DNA from: Paracoccaceae bacterium
GTDB taxonomy: Bacteria; Pseudomonadota; Alphaproteobacteria; Rhodobacterales; Rhodobacteraceae
DNA: 33,253 bases
Direction: 5' to 3'
Assembly: GCA_002697345.1 (NCBI GenBank)
Contig: NZVE01000069.1
Location: forward strand, 84,064 to 117,316
The first letter of the stretch is position 1; the number at the start of each line of letters is the position of its first letter. A program made the translations under genes and the position numbers. Shown here one piece after another: positions 26,099-33,253 of this stretch. The notes beneath the pieces were generated by a model that did not search any database, was not told the DNA's origin, and saw only the letters and a program-made list of their open reading frames with translations.

Positions 26099-26974
26099 TT
26101 AACGAGATGGTTCGGCTGGGTTTTTACTATAATCATAAAACCCTTTACCAGTCTTTTTACCAAGCCAACCTGCTTCCACATATTTAGTCAGTAGTGGACA
26201 GGGTCGATATTTTGTATCTGCCAGCCCGTCATGTAACACAGTCATAATCGAAAGGCAGGTATCCAAGCCGATGAAATCAGCAAGCTCAAGTGGACCCATG
26301 GGATGATTTGCACCAAGACGCATAGATTCATCAATTGATTTAATTGAGCCTATACCTTCAAAAAGTGTATAAATTGCTTCATTTATCATTGGCATCAGTA
26401 CTCGATTTACAATAAATCCAGGGAAATCCTCTGCTTGAGCGGCAGTTTTTCCTAGTTTTTCTACAACAGACAGGCATGAATCATAAGTGTCTTGATTAGT
26501 TGCAATTCCTCTAATTAGTTCAACTAACTGCATTAAAGGTACTGGATTCATAAAATGAAACCCCATAAACTTTTCAGGACGATCAGTTCTTGATGCAAGT
26601 CTTGTAATGGAAATTGATGATGTATTTGAGGTCAGAATTGTGTCCTCTTTTAGATGTGGCGTTAGGCTTTCAAAGATAAGTGTTTTTACGGCTTCATCTT
26701 CAGTTACTGCTTCTATGATAAGGTCAGCGCCAGCCACTGTCTCTAATTTTGTAGCTGATTTTAAGTTATCTAAAGCCTCTTCACATTCATTTAATGAAAT
26801 TCTTCCATCTTTAACTTGACGTGTTAAACTTGTAACTATTTTCTCAACATTTGTTTTTAATACTTCTTTTGAAATGTCAGAAAGTATTACTTTATACCCT
26901 ACCATCGCCATTGATTGGGCAATTCCACGACCCATTTGCCCTGACCCAACTATTCCAATAGTTTTAATTATCAT
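26099..26974 (-). CDS. 3-hydroxybutyryl-CoA dehydrogenase
   Basis: NAD(P)-dependent 3-hydroxyacyl-CoA dehydrogenase of the short single-function type (291 residues) that interconverts 3-hydroxybutyryl-CoA and acetoacetyl-CoA. The cofactor loop is 'IGIVGSGQMGRGIAQ' (GSGQMG from residue 10). The catalytic region 'GFHFMNPVPLMQLVELI' gives His140, Asn143 and Glu152, preceded by 'TSNTSSISIT'. The C-terminal dimerisation domain has 'ANHPMGPLELADFIGLDT' and ends 'GWLGKKTGKGFYDY'. It is the last gene of the etfB-etfA group (51 bp after etfA), a conserved arrangement. Butyrate/PHB metabolism or fatty-acid oxidation are the likely roles. Confidence 0.95.
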   Translation of the reverse strand: MIIKTIGIVGSGQMGRGIAQSMAMVGYKVILSDISKEVLKTNVEKIVTSLTRQVKDGRISLNECEEALDNLKSATKLETVAGADLIIEAVTEDEAVKTLIFESLTPHLKEDTILTSNTSSISITRLASRTDRPEKFMGFHFMNPVPLMQLVELIRGIATNQDTYDSCLSVVEKLGKTAAQAEDFPGFIVNRVLMPMINEAIYTLFEGIGSIKSIDESMRLGANHPMGPLELADFIGLDTCLSIMTVLHDGLADTKYRPCPLLTKYVEAGWLGKKTGKGFYDYSKNPAEPSR

Positions 26975-27025
26975 TTAGGATTCTTTCACTTTTAAAACTT
27001 TGGCGTTATGAATAAGTTGATAGAA

Positions 27026-27952
27026 TTAAAGTTTTTCAATTAGCTCTGGCACAAGTTCAAAAAGATCTCCAACTAAGCCATAGTCAGCTACTTGGAATAT
27101 TGGTGCTTCTTCGTCCTTGTTAATTGCAACAATTACCTTAGAATCCTTCATTCCAGCAAGATGTTGAATAGCTCCTGAAATACCTATAGCAACATAAAGA
27201 TCTGGTGCTACAACCTTTCCTGTTTGACCAACTTGCCAATCATTAGGAGCATAGCCAGAGTCGACTGCTGCTCTAGATGCTCCGACTGCAGCACCTAGTT
27301 TGTCGGCTAGTTTTTCTATTAGGTCAAAATCATCTTTGGAGCCAACTCCTCGGCCTCCTGACACAACACTCCCAGCCGATGTTAATTCGGGACGATCATT
27401 TGTTGCTACCATATCTTCCATCCATTGGCTCAATTGTTGGCTATTAGAAGATGATAATTGTTCAATTTCAGCGTATCCATTTTGATCAGTCGCCTCAAAG
27501 TTAGCGGTTCTAACCGTAATAACTTTTTTTTGATCTATGGATTGCACTGTTTGTATAGCATTTCCTGCATATATTGGTCTTTCAAAAGTGTCGGGTTCAA
27601 TGACAGCTGTTATATCTGACATGATCATTGAATCAAGATGCGCTGCTACTCGAGGTAGTATATTTTTTGCTCCTGCTGTTGATGGGGCAACTATATGACT
27701 AAATTTATCTGAAAGTGATATAATTAAATCAGAAATAGGTTCAGCCAGGTCATGACCGAGGGATGAGGACTCAGCATATAATACTTTTGCGACTCCACTT
27801 AGTTTTGCAGCAGACTTTGCAGCATTTTTGGTGTTTTCGCCTGCACATAGAATAGTAACATCACCCATTTTTTTTGCAGCTGTTAGTGCTTTTGCAGTGG
27901 CATCTTCAGCTAACTCACTATTTGATAACTCTGCTATGAGAAGGACTGCCAT
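27026..27952 (-). CDS. etfA: Electron transfer flavoprotein subunit alpha
   Basis: FAD-binding subunit of the soluble ETF dimer that collects electrons from acyl-CoA dehydrogenases and passes them to ETF-QO. It has 308 residues. The C-terminal FAD domain shows 'VSGGRGVGSKDDF', 'GAAVGASRAAVDSGYAPNDW', 'QVGQTGKVVAPDLYVAIGISGAIQH' (split) and 'INKDEEAPIFQVADYGLVGDL', all canonical. The ATG directly abuts the etfB stop (TAAATG), so the subunits should be made in equal amounts. Confidence 0.97.
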   Translation of the reverse strand: MAVLLIAELSNSELAEDATAKALTAAKKMGDVTILCAGENTKNAAKSAAKLSGVAKVLYAESSSLGHDLAEPISDLIISLSDKFSHIVAPSTAGAKNILPRVAAHLDSMIMSDITAVIEPDTFERPIYAGNAIQTVQSIDQKKVITVRTANFEATDQNGYAEIEQLSSSNSQQLSQWMEDMVATNDRPELTSAGSVVSGGRGVGSKDDFDLIEKLADKLGAAVGASRAAVDSGYAPNDWQVGQTGKVVAPDLYVAIGISGAIQHLAGMKDSKVIVAINKDEEAPIFQVADYGLVGDLFELVPELIEKL

Positions 27953-28714
27953 TTAAATTACTCCTGCTTCTTCTTTAAGTTTTACTAGTAGTTCATCTAC
28001 TGACGCTACTTTAACACCAGCTTTTCTGGTCTCTGGCTCTCGGGTGTTGATAATCGATAGCCGCGCTGTCAAATCAACTCCGTAGTCTGAAGGGACTTTT
28101 TCATCTAACTGCTTTCTCTTTGCTTTCATTATATTTGGAAGAGATGCGTATCTGGGTTGATTAAGCCTCAGATCAACAGTTACGACTGAAGGAAGGGATA
28201 CTTTTATTGATTGAAGACCCCCATCCACCTCTCTAGTAACCACTGCATTTTTTGCCTCAATATTTAATTCGGATGCGAATGTTGCTTGGGACCAACCTAA
28301 AAGGGCAGATAACATTTGCCCTGTTGCGTTCATATCATTATCAATTGCTTGTTTGCCACACAGTACTAGGTTAGCGGCTTCCTCTGTGACAATTTCTTTT
28401 AAAAGTTTAGCCACTGTAAGGGGTTCTATATCTTGATGCACATCTTCTGACGCAATGACCAATATAGCTCGATCTGCACCCATGGCTAAAGCTGTTCTCA
28501 AGGTTTCTTGATTTTGCTTCACTCCTATTGACACGGCAATTACTTCAGTAACCTTTTCTGCTTCTCTAAGTCTTATGGCTTCCTCTACAGCAATTTCGTC
28601 GAAAGGATTCATCGACATTTTGACATTGGTGAGGTCGACACCTGATCCATCTGCTTTTACACGGACTTTAACATTGTAATCTATGACGCGTTTAACTGGT
28701 ACTATCACCTTCAT
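27953..28714 (-). CDS. etfB: Electron transfer flavoprotein subunit beta
   Basis: AMP-binding partner of EtfA. The frame is open from a TTG at 28741, but the ATG at 28714 is preferred: AAGGGG lies about 9 bases upstream and it gives the standard start '[19 protein letters not shown]' and 253 residues. Hallmarks are '[17 protein letters not shown]', '[18 protein letters not shown]' and the family signature '[20 protein letters not shown]'. It precedes etfA without a gap. Between it and the upstream adenosyltransferase is a 160 bp spacer with a G+C-rich hairpin. Confidence 0.97.
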   Translation of the reverse strand: MKVIVPVKRVIDYNVKVRVKADGSGVDLTNVKMSMNPFDEIAVEEAIRLREAEKVTEVIAVSIGVKQNQETLRTALAMGADRAILVIASEDVHQDIEPLTVAKLLKEIVTEEAANLVLCGKQAIDNDMNATGQMLSALLGWSQATFASELNIEAKNAVVTREVDGGLQSIKVSLPSVVTVDLRLNQPRYASLPNIMKAKRKQLDEKVPSDYGVDLTARLSIINTREPETRKAGVKVASVDELLVKLKEEAGVI

Positions 28715-28799
28715 TAATGGTAACCCCTTATAAATAACCAAGCTTTTTTTAACCTGAATAATATTTGTTTACAAAATTTTTTTAAAAAACAATAGGACA

Positions 28800-28833
28800 A
28801 AATCGACGCGCCTTGTGATTTTGGCGTCGGTTT
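28800..28833 (-). terminator. G+C-rich hairpin downstream of the adenosyltransferase gene
   Basis: CGACGC (28804-28809) pairs with GCGTCG (28824-28829) around a 14-base loop in an otherwise A+T-rich spacer. On the minus strand the stem extends by three A-T pairs after one mismatch and is followed by ATTTTG and later by a run of six T. It begins about 40 bp after the adenosyltransferase stop, so it may terminate that pair of genes before etfB. A bulged alternative pairing is also possible. Confidence 0.4.
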
Positions 28834-28874
28834 CAACAACAAAATTAATCAAATATTCTTTAGCGCACATAAAT

Positions 28875-29450
28875 TTAACGGTTTGCACCAGGAACCCACA
28901 ATATGTCATCTTTTCCGTTAGAATTTGCCACCCTTGACGCCACAAAAAACCAGTCACTTAGCCTATTTAGATACTGAATAGAATGTGCATTCACTGTCTC
29001 ATTATTAGATAACTCAACAGTTAAACGTTCTGCTCTCCTTGAGACGGTTCTGCATAAATGTAAATGTGCAGCTAGTTTTGATCCCCCAGGTAAAATAAAT
29101 GACCGCAAAGGTTCAATATTTTTGTTCATAAGATCAATTTCAGTTTCTAGCCTCTTGACTTGATTGCCAGTCATTCTTAATGGCTGATATTGAGCTTCGG
29201 AGTCCTTTTCCTGATCAGGTCTACAAAGATCAGCCCCAAGATCGAAAAGATCATTTTGGATAACCGAAAGTTGGGTGGATATCAGTGTTCTATCCGCGTA
29301 TAATTTAGCAAGACCCACAGTAGCATTTGTCTCGTCGACGGTTCCGTAAGCGGACACTCTTAAAGAGTGTTTAGGTACTCTATTGCCATCTCCGAGCGAG
29401 GTTTCTCCAGAATCCCCAGTCTTTGTATAAATTTTACTTAGTGTGACCAT
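28875..29450 (-). CDS. Cob(I)alamin adenosyltransferase, PduO/MMAB type
   Basis: Transfers the adenosyl group of ATP to cob(I)alamin to form coenzyme B12 for radical mutases such as methylmalonyl-CoA or ethylmalonyl-CoA mutase. The 191 residues include the N-terminal ATP-binding 'IYTKTGDSGETSLGDGNRVPK' split over the first 25 residues, 'AYGTVDETNATVGLAK', and the C-terminal 'RTVSRRAERLTVEL' and 'IQYLNRLSDWFFVASR' helices of the family. It starts 4 bp after the twin-transmembrane gene. The order twin-TM, adenosyltransferase, etfB, etfA, hydroxybutyryl-CoA dehydrogenase is shared with other alphaproteobacteria. Confidence 0.95.
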   Translation of the reverse strand: MVTLSKIYTKTGDSGETSLGDGNRVPKHSLRVSAYGTVDETNATVGLAKLYADRTLISTQLSVIQNDLFDLGADLCRPDQEKDSEAQYQPLRMTGNQVKRLETEIDLMNKNIEPLRSFILPGGSKLAAHLHLCRTVSRRAERLTVELSNNETVNAHSIQYLNRLSDWFFVASRVANSNGKDDILWVPGANR

Positions 29451-29454
29451 TTAA

Positions 29455-29661
29455 TTAGTTTCCAATATTTTTGATTAATACGAATAGTAAAACAAGAATT
29501 ATTGCAAGAGCTTGAGCCCCTATTCGATAACGCATAATTTTATTAGAGTATTTTCGGTTGAATTCGCCACCTTTAGCAAAAGTCCCAATCCCTATCAATA
29601 ATATAATTAAGACTACGATAGCTGCTATTATAACTATAAAGAAAAGTGGATCTTGTACCAT
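29455..29661 (-). CDS. Twin-transmembrane (HIG1-like) small protein
   Basis: 68-residue protein with two membrane helices (about 7-28 and 47-65) joined by a polar loop, 'AKGGEFNRKYSNKIMRYRIG', whose GGExNxKxSNxxMRxR pattern matches the HIG1/hypoxia-induced-protein region of alphaproteobacterial twin-TM proteins. AAAGG lies 6 bases before the ATG. In mitochondria HIG1 proteins associate with respiratory complexes; the bacterial role is not established. Being first in the operon with the adenosyltransferase, close to the ETF genes, suggests a respiratory link, which is inference. Confidence 0.88.
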   Translation of the reverse strand: MVQDPLFFIVIIAAIVVLIILLIGIGTFAKGGEFNRKYSNKIMRYRIGAQALAIILVLLFVLIKNIGN

Positions 29662-29724
29662 TAGTGACCTTTTAATTTTTATATTTACCTTTTAATTCAC
29701 CGAGAAGTTTTCTGACAGATAGAG

Positions 29725-30555
29725 TTAAAGTTTTGAAATTAAAAGATCTAACCATTTAGTAGGTAGTATTTTTTTCAAATAATACAGTAAGTACGTTGGA
29801 GTTGTTACGAAATAACGTGTTTTTGGTTTGGAACTCTCAAGGGCATGAATTAATTTCTTGGAGACAGCAGTTGCCGGGAGTTCAAATAAATCGGGCGCAT
29901 TTCCTTTGTATAGTCTTGGTATAAGTAACTCTCGATACTCGTCAGCCCGAGAAGACTGCTCCCATTTAACCCATTTTTCAAATTTAGGTATAGAATTTTT
30001 TCTTATCTGAGATGTTATCGGGCCAGGTTCGATTAAGATAACTTTAATGTTTGAGTGAATTAACTCAACCCTTAGTGTGTCAGATAGGCCTTCAATAGCA
30101 AATTTTGTTGAATTGTACGCTCCTCTAAATGGAAGAGCTACAAAACCTAGAACAGACGAACAGTTAACTATTCTTCCGTATCCTTGCGCCCTCATTATAG
30201 GAAGACTCAAACGTATAAGTTCGTGATAACCAAAAACATTTGACTGAAAGATATCTTTCAAAGCGCCAGTGCTTATGTCTTCCAGAGCGCCTGGAATTGC
30301 GAAAGCTCCGTTGTTAAATATAGCGTCAAGAGTGCCCCCTGTCACTTCAAGGCAACTTTGTAATGCTGACTTTATTGTTTTTTCTTTTTGATAATCAAGT
30401 AAAAAGCTTTCAATACCCTCAGCTTTAAGTCTATTACAGTCCTTTTGTTTTCTACAGGTAGCAAAAACCTTCCATCCACGTTTATGAAGAGTTTGCGCGC
30501 AAGAATATCCTATTCCTGAAGAGCACCCTGTTATTAATATAGATTTTTTATGCAT
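29725..30555 (-). CDS. Short-chain dehydrogenase/reductase
   Basis: Classical SDR of 276 residues. The NAD(P) loop is 'ITGCSSGIGYSCA' (Gly10, Gly14, Gly16), followed by 'NNGAFAIPGALED' (the NNAG position). The catalytic Ser is in 'VNCSSVLGF' and the Tyr147/Lys151 pair in 'GAYNSTKFAIEGLSD'. 'FATCRK' after the second strand suggests NADP preference (Arg). The C-terminal 'YFVTTPTYLLYYLKKILP' is hydrophobic and may sit on the membrane, as in retinol or hydroxysteroid dehydrogenase-like SDRs. AGAGGA lies 6 bases before the ATG. It stands alone between the twin-TM gene and divergent parC; the substrate is unknown. Confidence 0.92.
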   Translation of the reverse strand: MHKKSILITGCSSGIGYSCAQTLHKRGWKVFATCRKQKDCNRLKAEGIESFLLDYQKEKTIKSALQSCLEVTGGTLDAIFNNGAFAIPGALEDISTGALKDIFQSNVFGYHELIRLSLPIMRAQGYGRIVNCSSVLGFVALPFRGAYNSTKFAIEGLSDTLRVELIHSNIKVILIEPGPITSQIRKNSIPKFEKWVKWEQSSRADEYRELLIPRLYKGNAPDLFELPATAVSKKLIHALESSKPKTRYFVTTPTYLLYYLKKILPTKWLDLLISKL

Positions 30556-30695
30556 TATTATCCTCTTGTAAGAAAGGTTTTTAAGAGAGTTAGTAAAACA
30601 GATAAATAGAGGTTTAAATAGTAAAATTTGTGTTAAAACTAAGTTATGATAAAGGATAGCTTTACTGGACTAATTACCTTGGATAGATAGTATTT

Positions 30696-33041
30696 ATGGC
30701 AGACAATTTTAACGATCACAGCGATCAAACTTCAGAAGTTACAGAGACTCTTCGTAGAGCAATAGGGGACAGGTATTTAAAGTACGCCTTATCGACAATT
30801 ATGAATCGCGCTCTGCCCGACGCTAGAGATGGTTTAAAACCTGTTCATCGTAGAATTCTTTTTGCGATGCATGAACTTAAACTTTCATCAATTGGTGGAT
30901 TTAGGAAGTCGGCAAAGATTTCTGGAGATGTTATGGGGAACTACCACCCTCATGGAGATCAAGCTATTTATGATGCTTTGGCTCGGTTAGCTCAGGAATT
31001 CAGTGTTCGTTACCCACTAGTGAATGGCCAAGGAAATTTTGGAAATATTGATGGAGATAACCCAGCGGCACCGAGGTATACGGAAGCCCGTATGACAAAA
31101 GCCGCTGAATTACTTTTAGAGGGGATTTCTGAAGACGCAGTTGACTTCCATGATAATTATGATGGAACTTTACAAGAGCCAGTTGTTTTGCCGGCAACCT
31201 TTCCAAATCTTCTAGCGAACGGTTCTAGTGGCATAGCAGTTGGGATGGCGACAAACATTCCACCTCATAATGTAATCGAGTTATGCTCTGCATGCTTGCA
31301 TCTATTAAAAGCACCTAATGCTCGTGATGAGACCCTAGCAGAATATATTCCTGGCCCAGATTTTCCGACTGGAGGCGTAATAGTCGAGCCTAAAGAGAAT
31401 ATACTAAACTTTTATAAGGTAGGTCGCGGATCTATTAGATTGAGAGCTAAGTGGGTATTAGAAGAGTTACCAAGAGGGCAATGGCAAATAGTTGTTACAG
31501 AAATCCCATATCAAGTTCAAAAATCTAGACTTATTGAAAAAATAGCTGAACTAATACAGATGAAAAAAGTTTCAGCGCTTGGAGATGTGCGAGATGAGTC
31601 TGCAGAAGATATAAGAATTGTACTTGAGCCAAGAGTAAAAAATATCTCGGTGGAAGCCCTAATGGAAACAATGTTTCGTCATTCAGACTTGGAAGTTAGA
31701 TTTAGTATGAACATGAATGTTCTTATCGATGGCTTAACACCAAAGGTTTGTTCATTAAAAGAATTATTAAGGGCATTTCTAGATCACCGTCAGGTTGTAT
31801 TAATTAGAAGGTCTAAATTTAGATTAAAAAAAATCGATCATAGATTAGAAGTGTTAGAAGGTTTTATTGTCGCTTTTCTTAATTTAGATAGGGTTATAGA
31901 TATTATTAGATACGATGAAGACCCAAAAGACGCTCTAATGCTAGAAAATTGGGGAAGTGATTTTAAACGAGCGACTTCTGAATTTGATTATATTCCAGTT
32001 CATAAAATTCCGTTAAAGGACCCCTCGCTTAGCGAATTACAGGCAGATGCAATATTAAACATGCGCCTTAGGTCCCTTCGTCGTCTAGAAGAATTAGAGT
32101 TACGCAAAGAACGAGATAAACTTATGTTAGAGCGTGTGACGCTGGAAGACCTCCTTGATAGTGAAGAGTTACAATGGTTAGAAATTAGTGATCAAATAAA
32201 ACATACAAAAAAAATATTTTCTGCTGATTCCATAAACTCTATTAGGAAGACAATTTTTGAGAAAAGGAAGGATATTGAGGAAATATCTTTTGAGGAGATG
32301 GTTGAAAAAGAGCCTGTGACCGTAGTGTGTTCAAAGATGGGTTGGGTTAGATCTTTGCGTGGACATATAGAGCTCGGTCAAGACCTAAAGTTTAAAGATG
32401 GTGATGAAAAGGGGTTTATATTCCATGCAGAATCAACAGATAAAATTTTAATTTTTGGTTCAAATGGAAGATTTTATACTATTCCATGCTCTAATCTGCC
32501 AGGAGGGCGAGGAATGGGGGAGCCCGTTAGATTAATGGTAGATCTGCCAAATGAAGTAACTATCGTCGATATTTTTGTGCATAATTCGAGGAGTAAGTTA
32601 CTGTTGGTATCGAGTCTAGGTGATGGTTTTATTGTTAAAGAGACGGAGGTAATTGCGCAGACTAGGAGTGGTAAACAGGTCTTGAATTTACAAGAGAACT
32701 CAGTCGCAGTTATTTGTCATCACGTTTCTGGAGATCATGTGGCTATAGTCAGCACCAATGGCAAACTATTAGTTTTTCCAACTTCAGAGCTCCCAGAAAT
32801 GAATCGTGGTAAAGGAGTGCGGTTGCAAAAATATAATTCTTCAAAAGGCCGACAAGGTTCTTTGGCTTTAGATGGAGGTCTTTCTGATTTGACGACTTTC
32901 AATTGGTCTGATGGTCTTTCCTGGAATACTGATGGAGGAAAAAATAGAAATCAGATTGACATGACTCCATGGTTATCAAAAAGAGCTGGGGTCGGTCGCA
33001 AATCGCCGCATGGTTTTCCTAAACAAAATAAATTTTTGTAA
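30696..33041 (+). CDS. parC: DNA topoisomerase IV subunit A
   Basis: Breakage-reunion subunit of topoisomerase IV, which unlinks daughter chromosomes. It has 781 residues. The N-terminal winged-helix region has 'DARDGLKPVHRRILFAM' and the catalytic Tyr128 in 'APRYTEARM'. The quinolone-determining region reads 'HPHGDQAIYDALARLAQ', with Gln89 and Asp93 at the positions of Ser80 and Glu84 in E. coli ParC. The C-terminal part is a degenerate beta-propeller ('GRFYTIPCSNLPGGRGMGEP' region) and lacks the strict GyrA-box, favouring ParC over GyrA. The C-terminal tail 'MTPWLSKRAGVGRKSP' fits alphaproteobacterial ParC. It is divergent from the SDR; tuf follows 129 bp later. Confidence 0.95.
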   Translation: MADNFNDHSDQTSEVTETLRRAIGDRYLKYALSTIMNRALPDARDGLKPVHRRILFAMHELKLSSIGGFRKSAKISGDVMGNYHPHGDQAIYDALARLAQEFSVRYPLVNGQGNFGNIDGDNPAAPRYTEARMTKAAELLLEGISEDAVDFHDNYDGTLQEPVVLPATFPNLLANGSSGIAVGMATNIPPHNVIELCSACLHLLKAPNARDETLAEYIPGPDFPTGGVIVEPKENILNFYKVGRGSIRLRAKWVLEELPRGQWQIVVTEIPYQVQKSRLIEKIAELIQMKKVSALGDVRDESAEDIRIVLEPRVKNISVEALMETMFRHSDLEVRFSMNMNVLIDGLTPKVCSLKELLRAFLDHRQVVLIRRSKFRLKKIDHRLEVLEGFIVAFLNLDRVIDIIRYDEDPKDALMLENWGSDFKRATSEFDYIPVHKIPLKDPSLSELQADAILNMRLRSLRRLEELELRKERDKLMLERVTLEDLLDSEELQWLEISDQIKHTKKIFSADSINSIRKTIFEKRKDIEEISFEEMVEKEPVTVVCSKMGWVRSLRGHIELGQDLKFKDGDEKGFIFHAESTDKILIFGSNGRFYTIPCSNLPGGRGMGEPVRLMVDLPNEVTIVDIFVHNSRSKLLLVSSLGDGFIVKETEVIAQTRSGKQVLNLQENSVAVICHHVSGDHVAIVSTNGKLLVFPTSELPEMNRGKGVRLQKYNSSKGRQGSLALDGGLSDLTTFNWSDGLSWNTDGGKNRNQIDMTPWLSKRAGVGRKSPHGFPKQNKFL

Positions 33042-33170
33042 AAGTTAAATATCACAAAGTTTTATTTATAATTTAAATAGGGCCCTTGATTTTTTTCAAA
33101 AAAAATATATCCCGAATTTAGAGTGCTATAACGATTTTATAAATCAAAAAAAAGATAAGAGGATTTGACA

Positions 33171-33253
33171 ATGGCTAAAGAAAAGTTTCAACGTAATAAA
33201 CCGCATGTTAACATTGGTACGATCGGCCACGTAGATCACGGTAAGACTACACT
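33171..33253 (+). CDS. tuf: Elongation factor Tu, partial (first 27 codons)
   Basis: The window ends inside this gene. The visible start, '[19 protein letters not shown]' followed by HVDHGKTT, is the invariant EF-Tu N-terminus with the P-loop [15 protein letters not shown] lies 7 bases before the ATG. EF-Tu carries aminoacyl-tRNA to the ribosome. A tuf copy here, apart from the str operon, often precedes tRNA-Trp, secE and nusG in alphaproteobacteria; those would lie beyond the window. Confidence 0.96.
   Translation, partial: MAKEKFQRNKPHVNIGTIGHVDHGKTT

Noticed and set aside
25959-26102. 47-codon plus-strand frame in the pckA/hydroxybutyryl-CoA dehydrogenase gap
   Set aside because: No Shine-Dalgarno sequence, composition like AT-rich spacer, and a frame of this length can occur by chance at this base composition. 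It could be revived if conserved in relatives.
28769-28957. 62-codon minus-strand frame overlapping the 3' end of the adenosyltransferase gene
   Set aside because: It is a shifted-frame reading of the adenosyltransferase C-terminus running into the spacer, with no start signal or recognisable protein features.
33086-33111. TTGATT ... TATATC upstream of tuf as a promoter
   Set aside because: Spacing is only 14 bp and the stretch is a simple A/T run. A tuf promoter probably lies in 33042-33150 but I cannot fix it.
1-33253. A novel defence, mobile or biosynthetic system in the window
   Set aside because: Nearly every gene belongs to a known core family in alphaproteobacterial order. No integrase, transposase, CRISPR, toxin-antitoxin pair, NRPS/PKS or composition break was seen. 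The single unknown gene (4764-5174) is not enough to claim a system.

Overview
The window is a gene-dense, AT-rich stretch of ordinary bacterial chromosome. By eye, G+C is roughly in the mid to upper thirties percent. Gene content and order point to an alphaproteobacterium with a compact genome. The clearest markers are folK-rpoZ-rsh-DUF2062-pdxJ-acpS-lepB-rnc-era-DUF1491-recO, twin-TM/adenosyltransferase/etfB/etfA/3-hydroxybutyryl-CoA dehydrogenase, and an ispH...rnhA operon. I cannot name the genus. I see no transposase, integrase, phage gene, CRISPR array, rRNA or tRNA.

Layout. 1-3293 (minus): ETF-ubiquinone oxidoreductase followed by a secreted TPR protein that is cut by the window edge. 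3453-6092: lysA, an unknown one-helix membrane protein on the opposite strand, and a PlsC-type acyltransferase. 6107-9470 (minus): accA, an MDR-type NADP-dependent oxidoreductase and a MalY/PatB-type C-S lyase. 9598-11501 (plus): def, a second deformylase-like gene and fmt, ending in a good terminator. 11547-13440 (minus): a tightly overlapping ispH-DUF3429-rnhA operon. 13612-22426 (plus): the long core block from folK to recO. 22421-29661 (minus): methylsuccinyl-CoA dehydrogenase, PEP carboxykinase, 3-hydroxyacyl-CoA dehydrogenase, ETF alpha and beta, cobalamin adenosyltransferase and a twin-transmembrane protein. 29725-30555 (minus): an SDR. 30696-33041 (plus): parC. 33171-end: the first codons of tuf.

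How the genes fit together. The minus-strand block at 22.4-29.7 kb, with the ETF-QO at 1.6-3.3 kb, forms a coherent acyl-CoA oxidation and C4-acid theme. An acyl-CoA dehydrogenase of the methylsuccinyl-CoA type would pass electrons to ETF, then ETF-QO, then ubiquinone. The adenosyltransferase supplies the cofactor for B12-dependent mutases, and PEP carboxykinase drains C4 acids to gluconeogenesis. This suggests an ethylmalonyl-CoA-type route, but the defining enzymes (Ccr, Ecm) are not in the window. The 13.6-22.4 kb block is housekeeping: folate, transcription, stringent response, vitamin B6, ACP activation, protein export, RNA processing, ribosome assembly and recombination.

I found no convincing undescribed system. 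The points most worth a second look are the palindrome over the pckA promoter, the placement of a DUF3429 gene where thrB often sits, the altered second deformylase, the methylsuccinyl-CoA dehydrogenase context, and the uncharacterised membrane protein at 4764-5174. Several start sites are revised here from Shine-Dalgarno spacing and overlaps (ETF-QO, rnhA, folK, era, recO, etfB).
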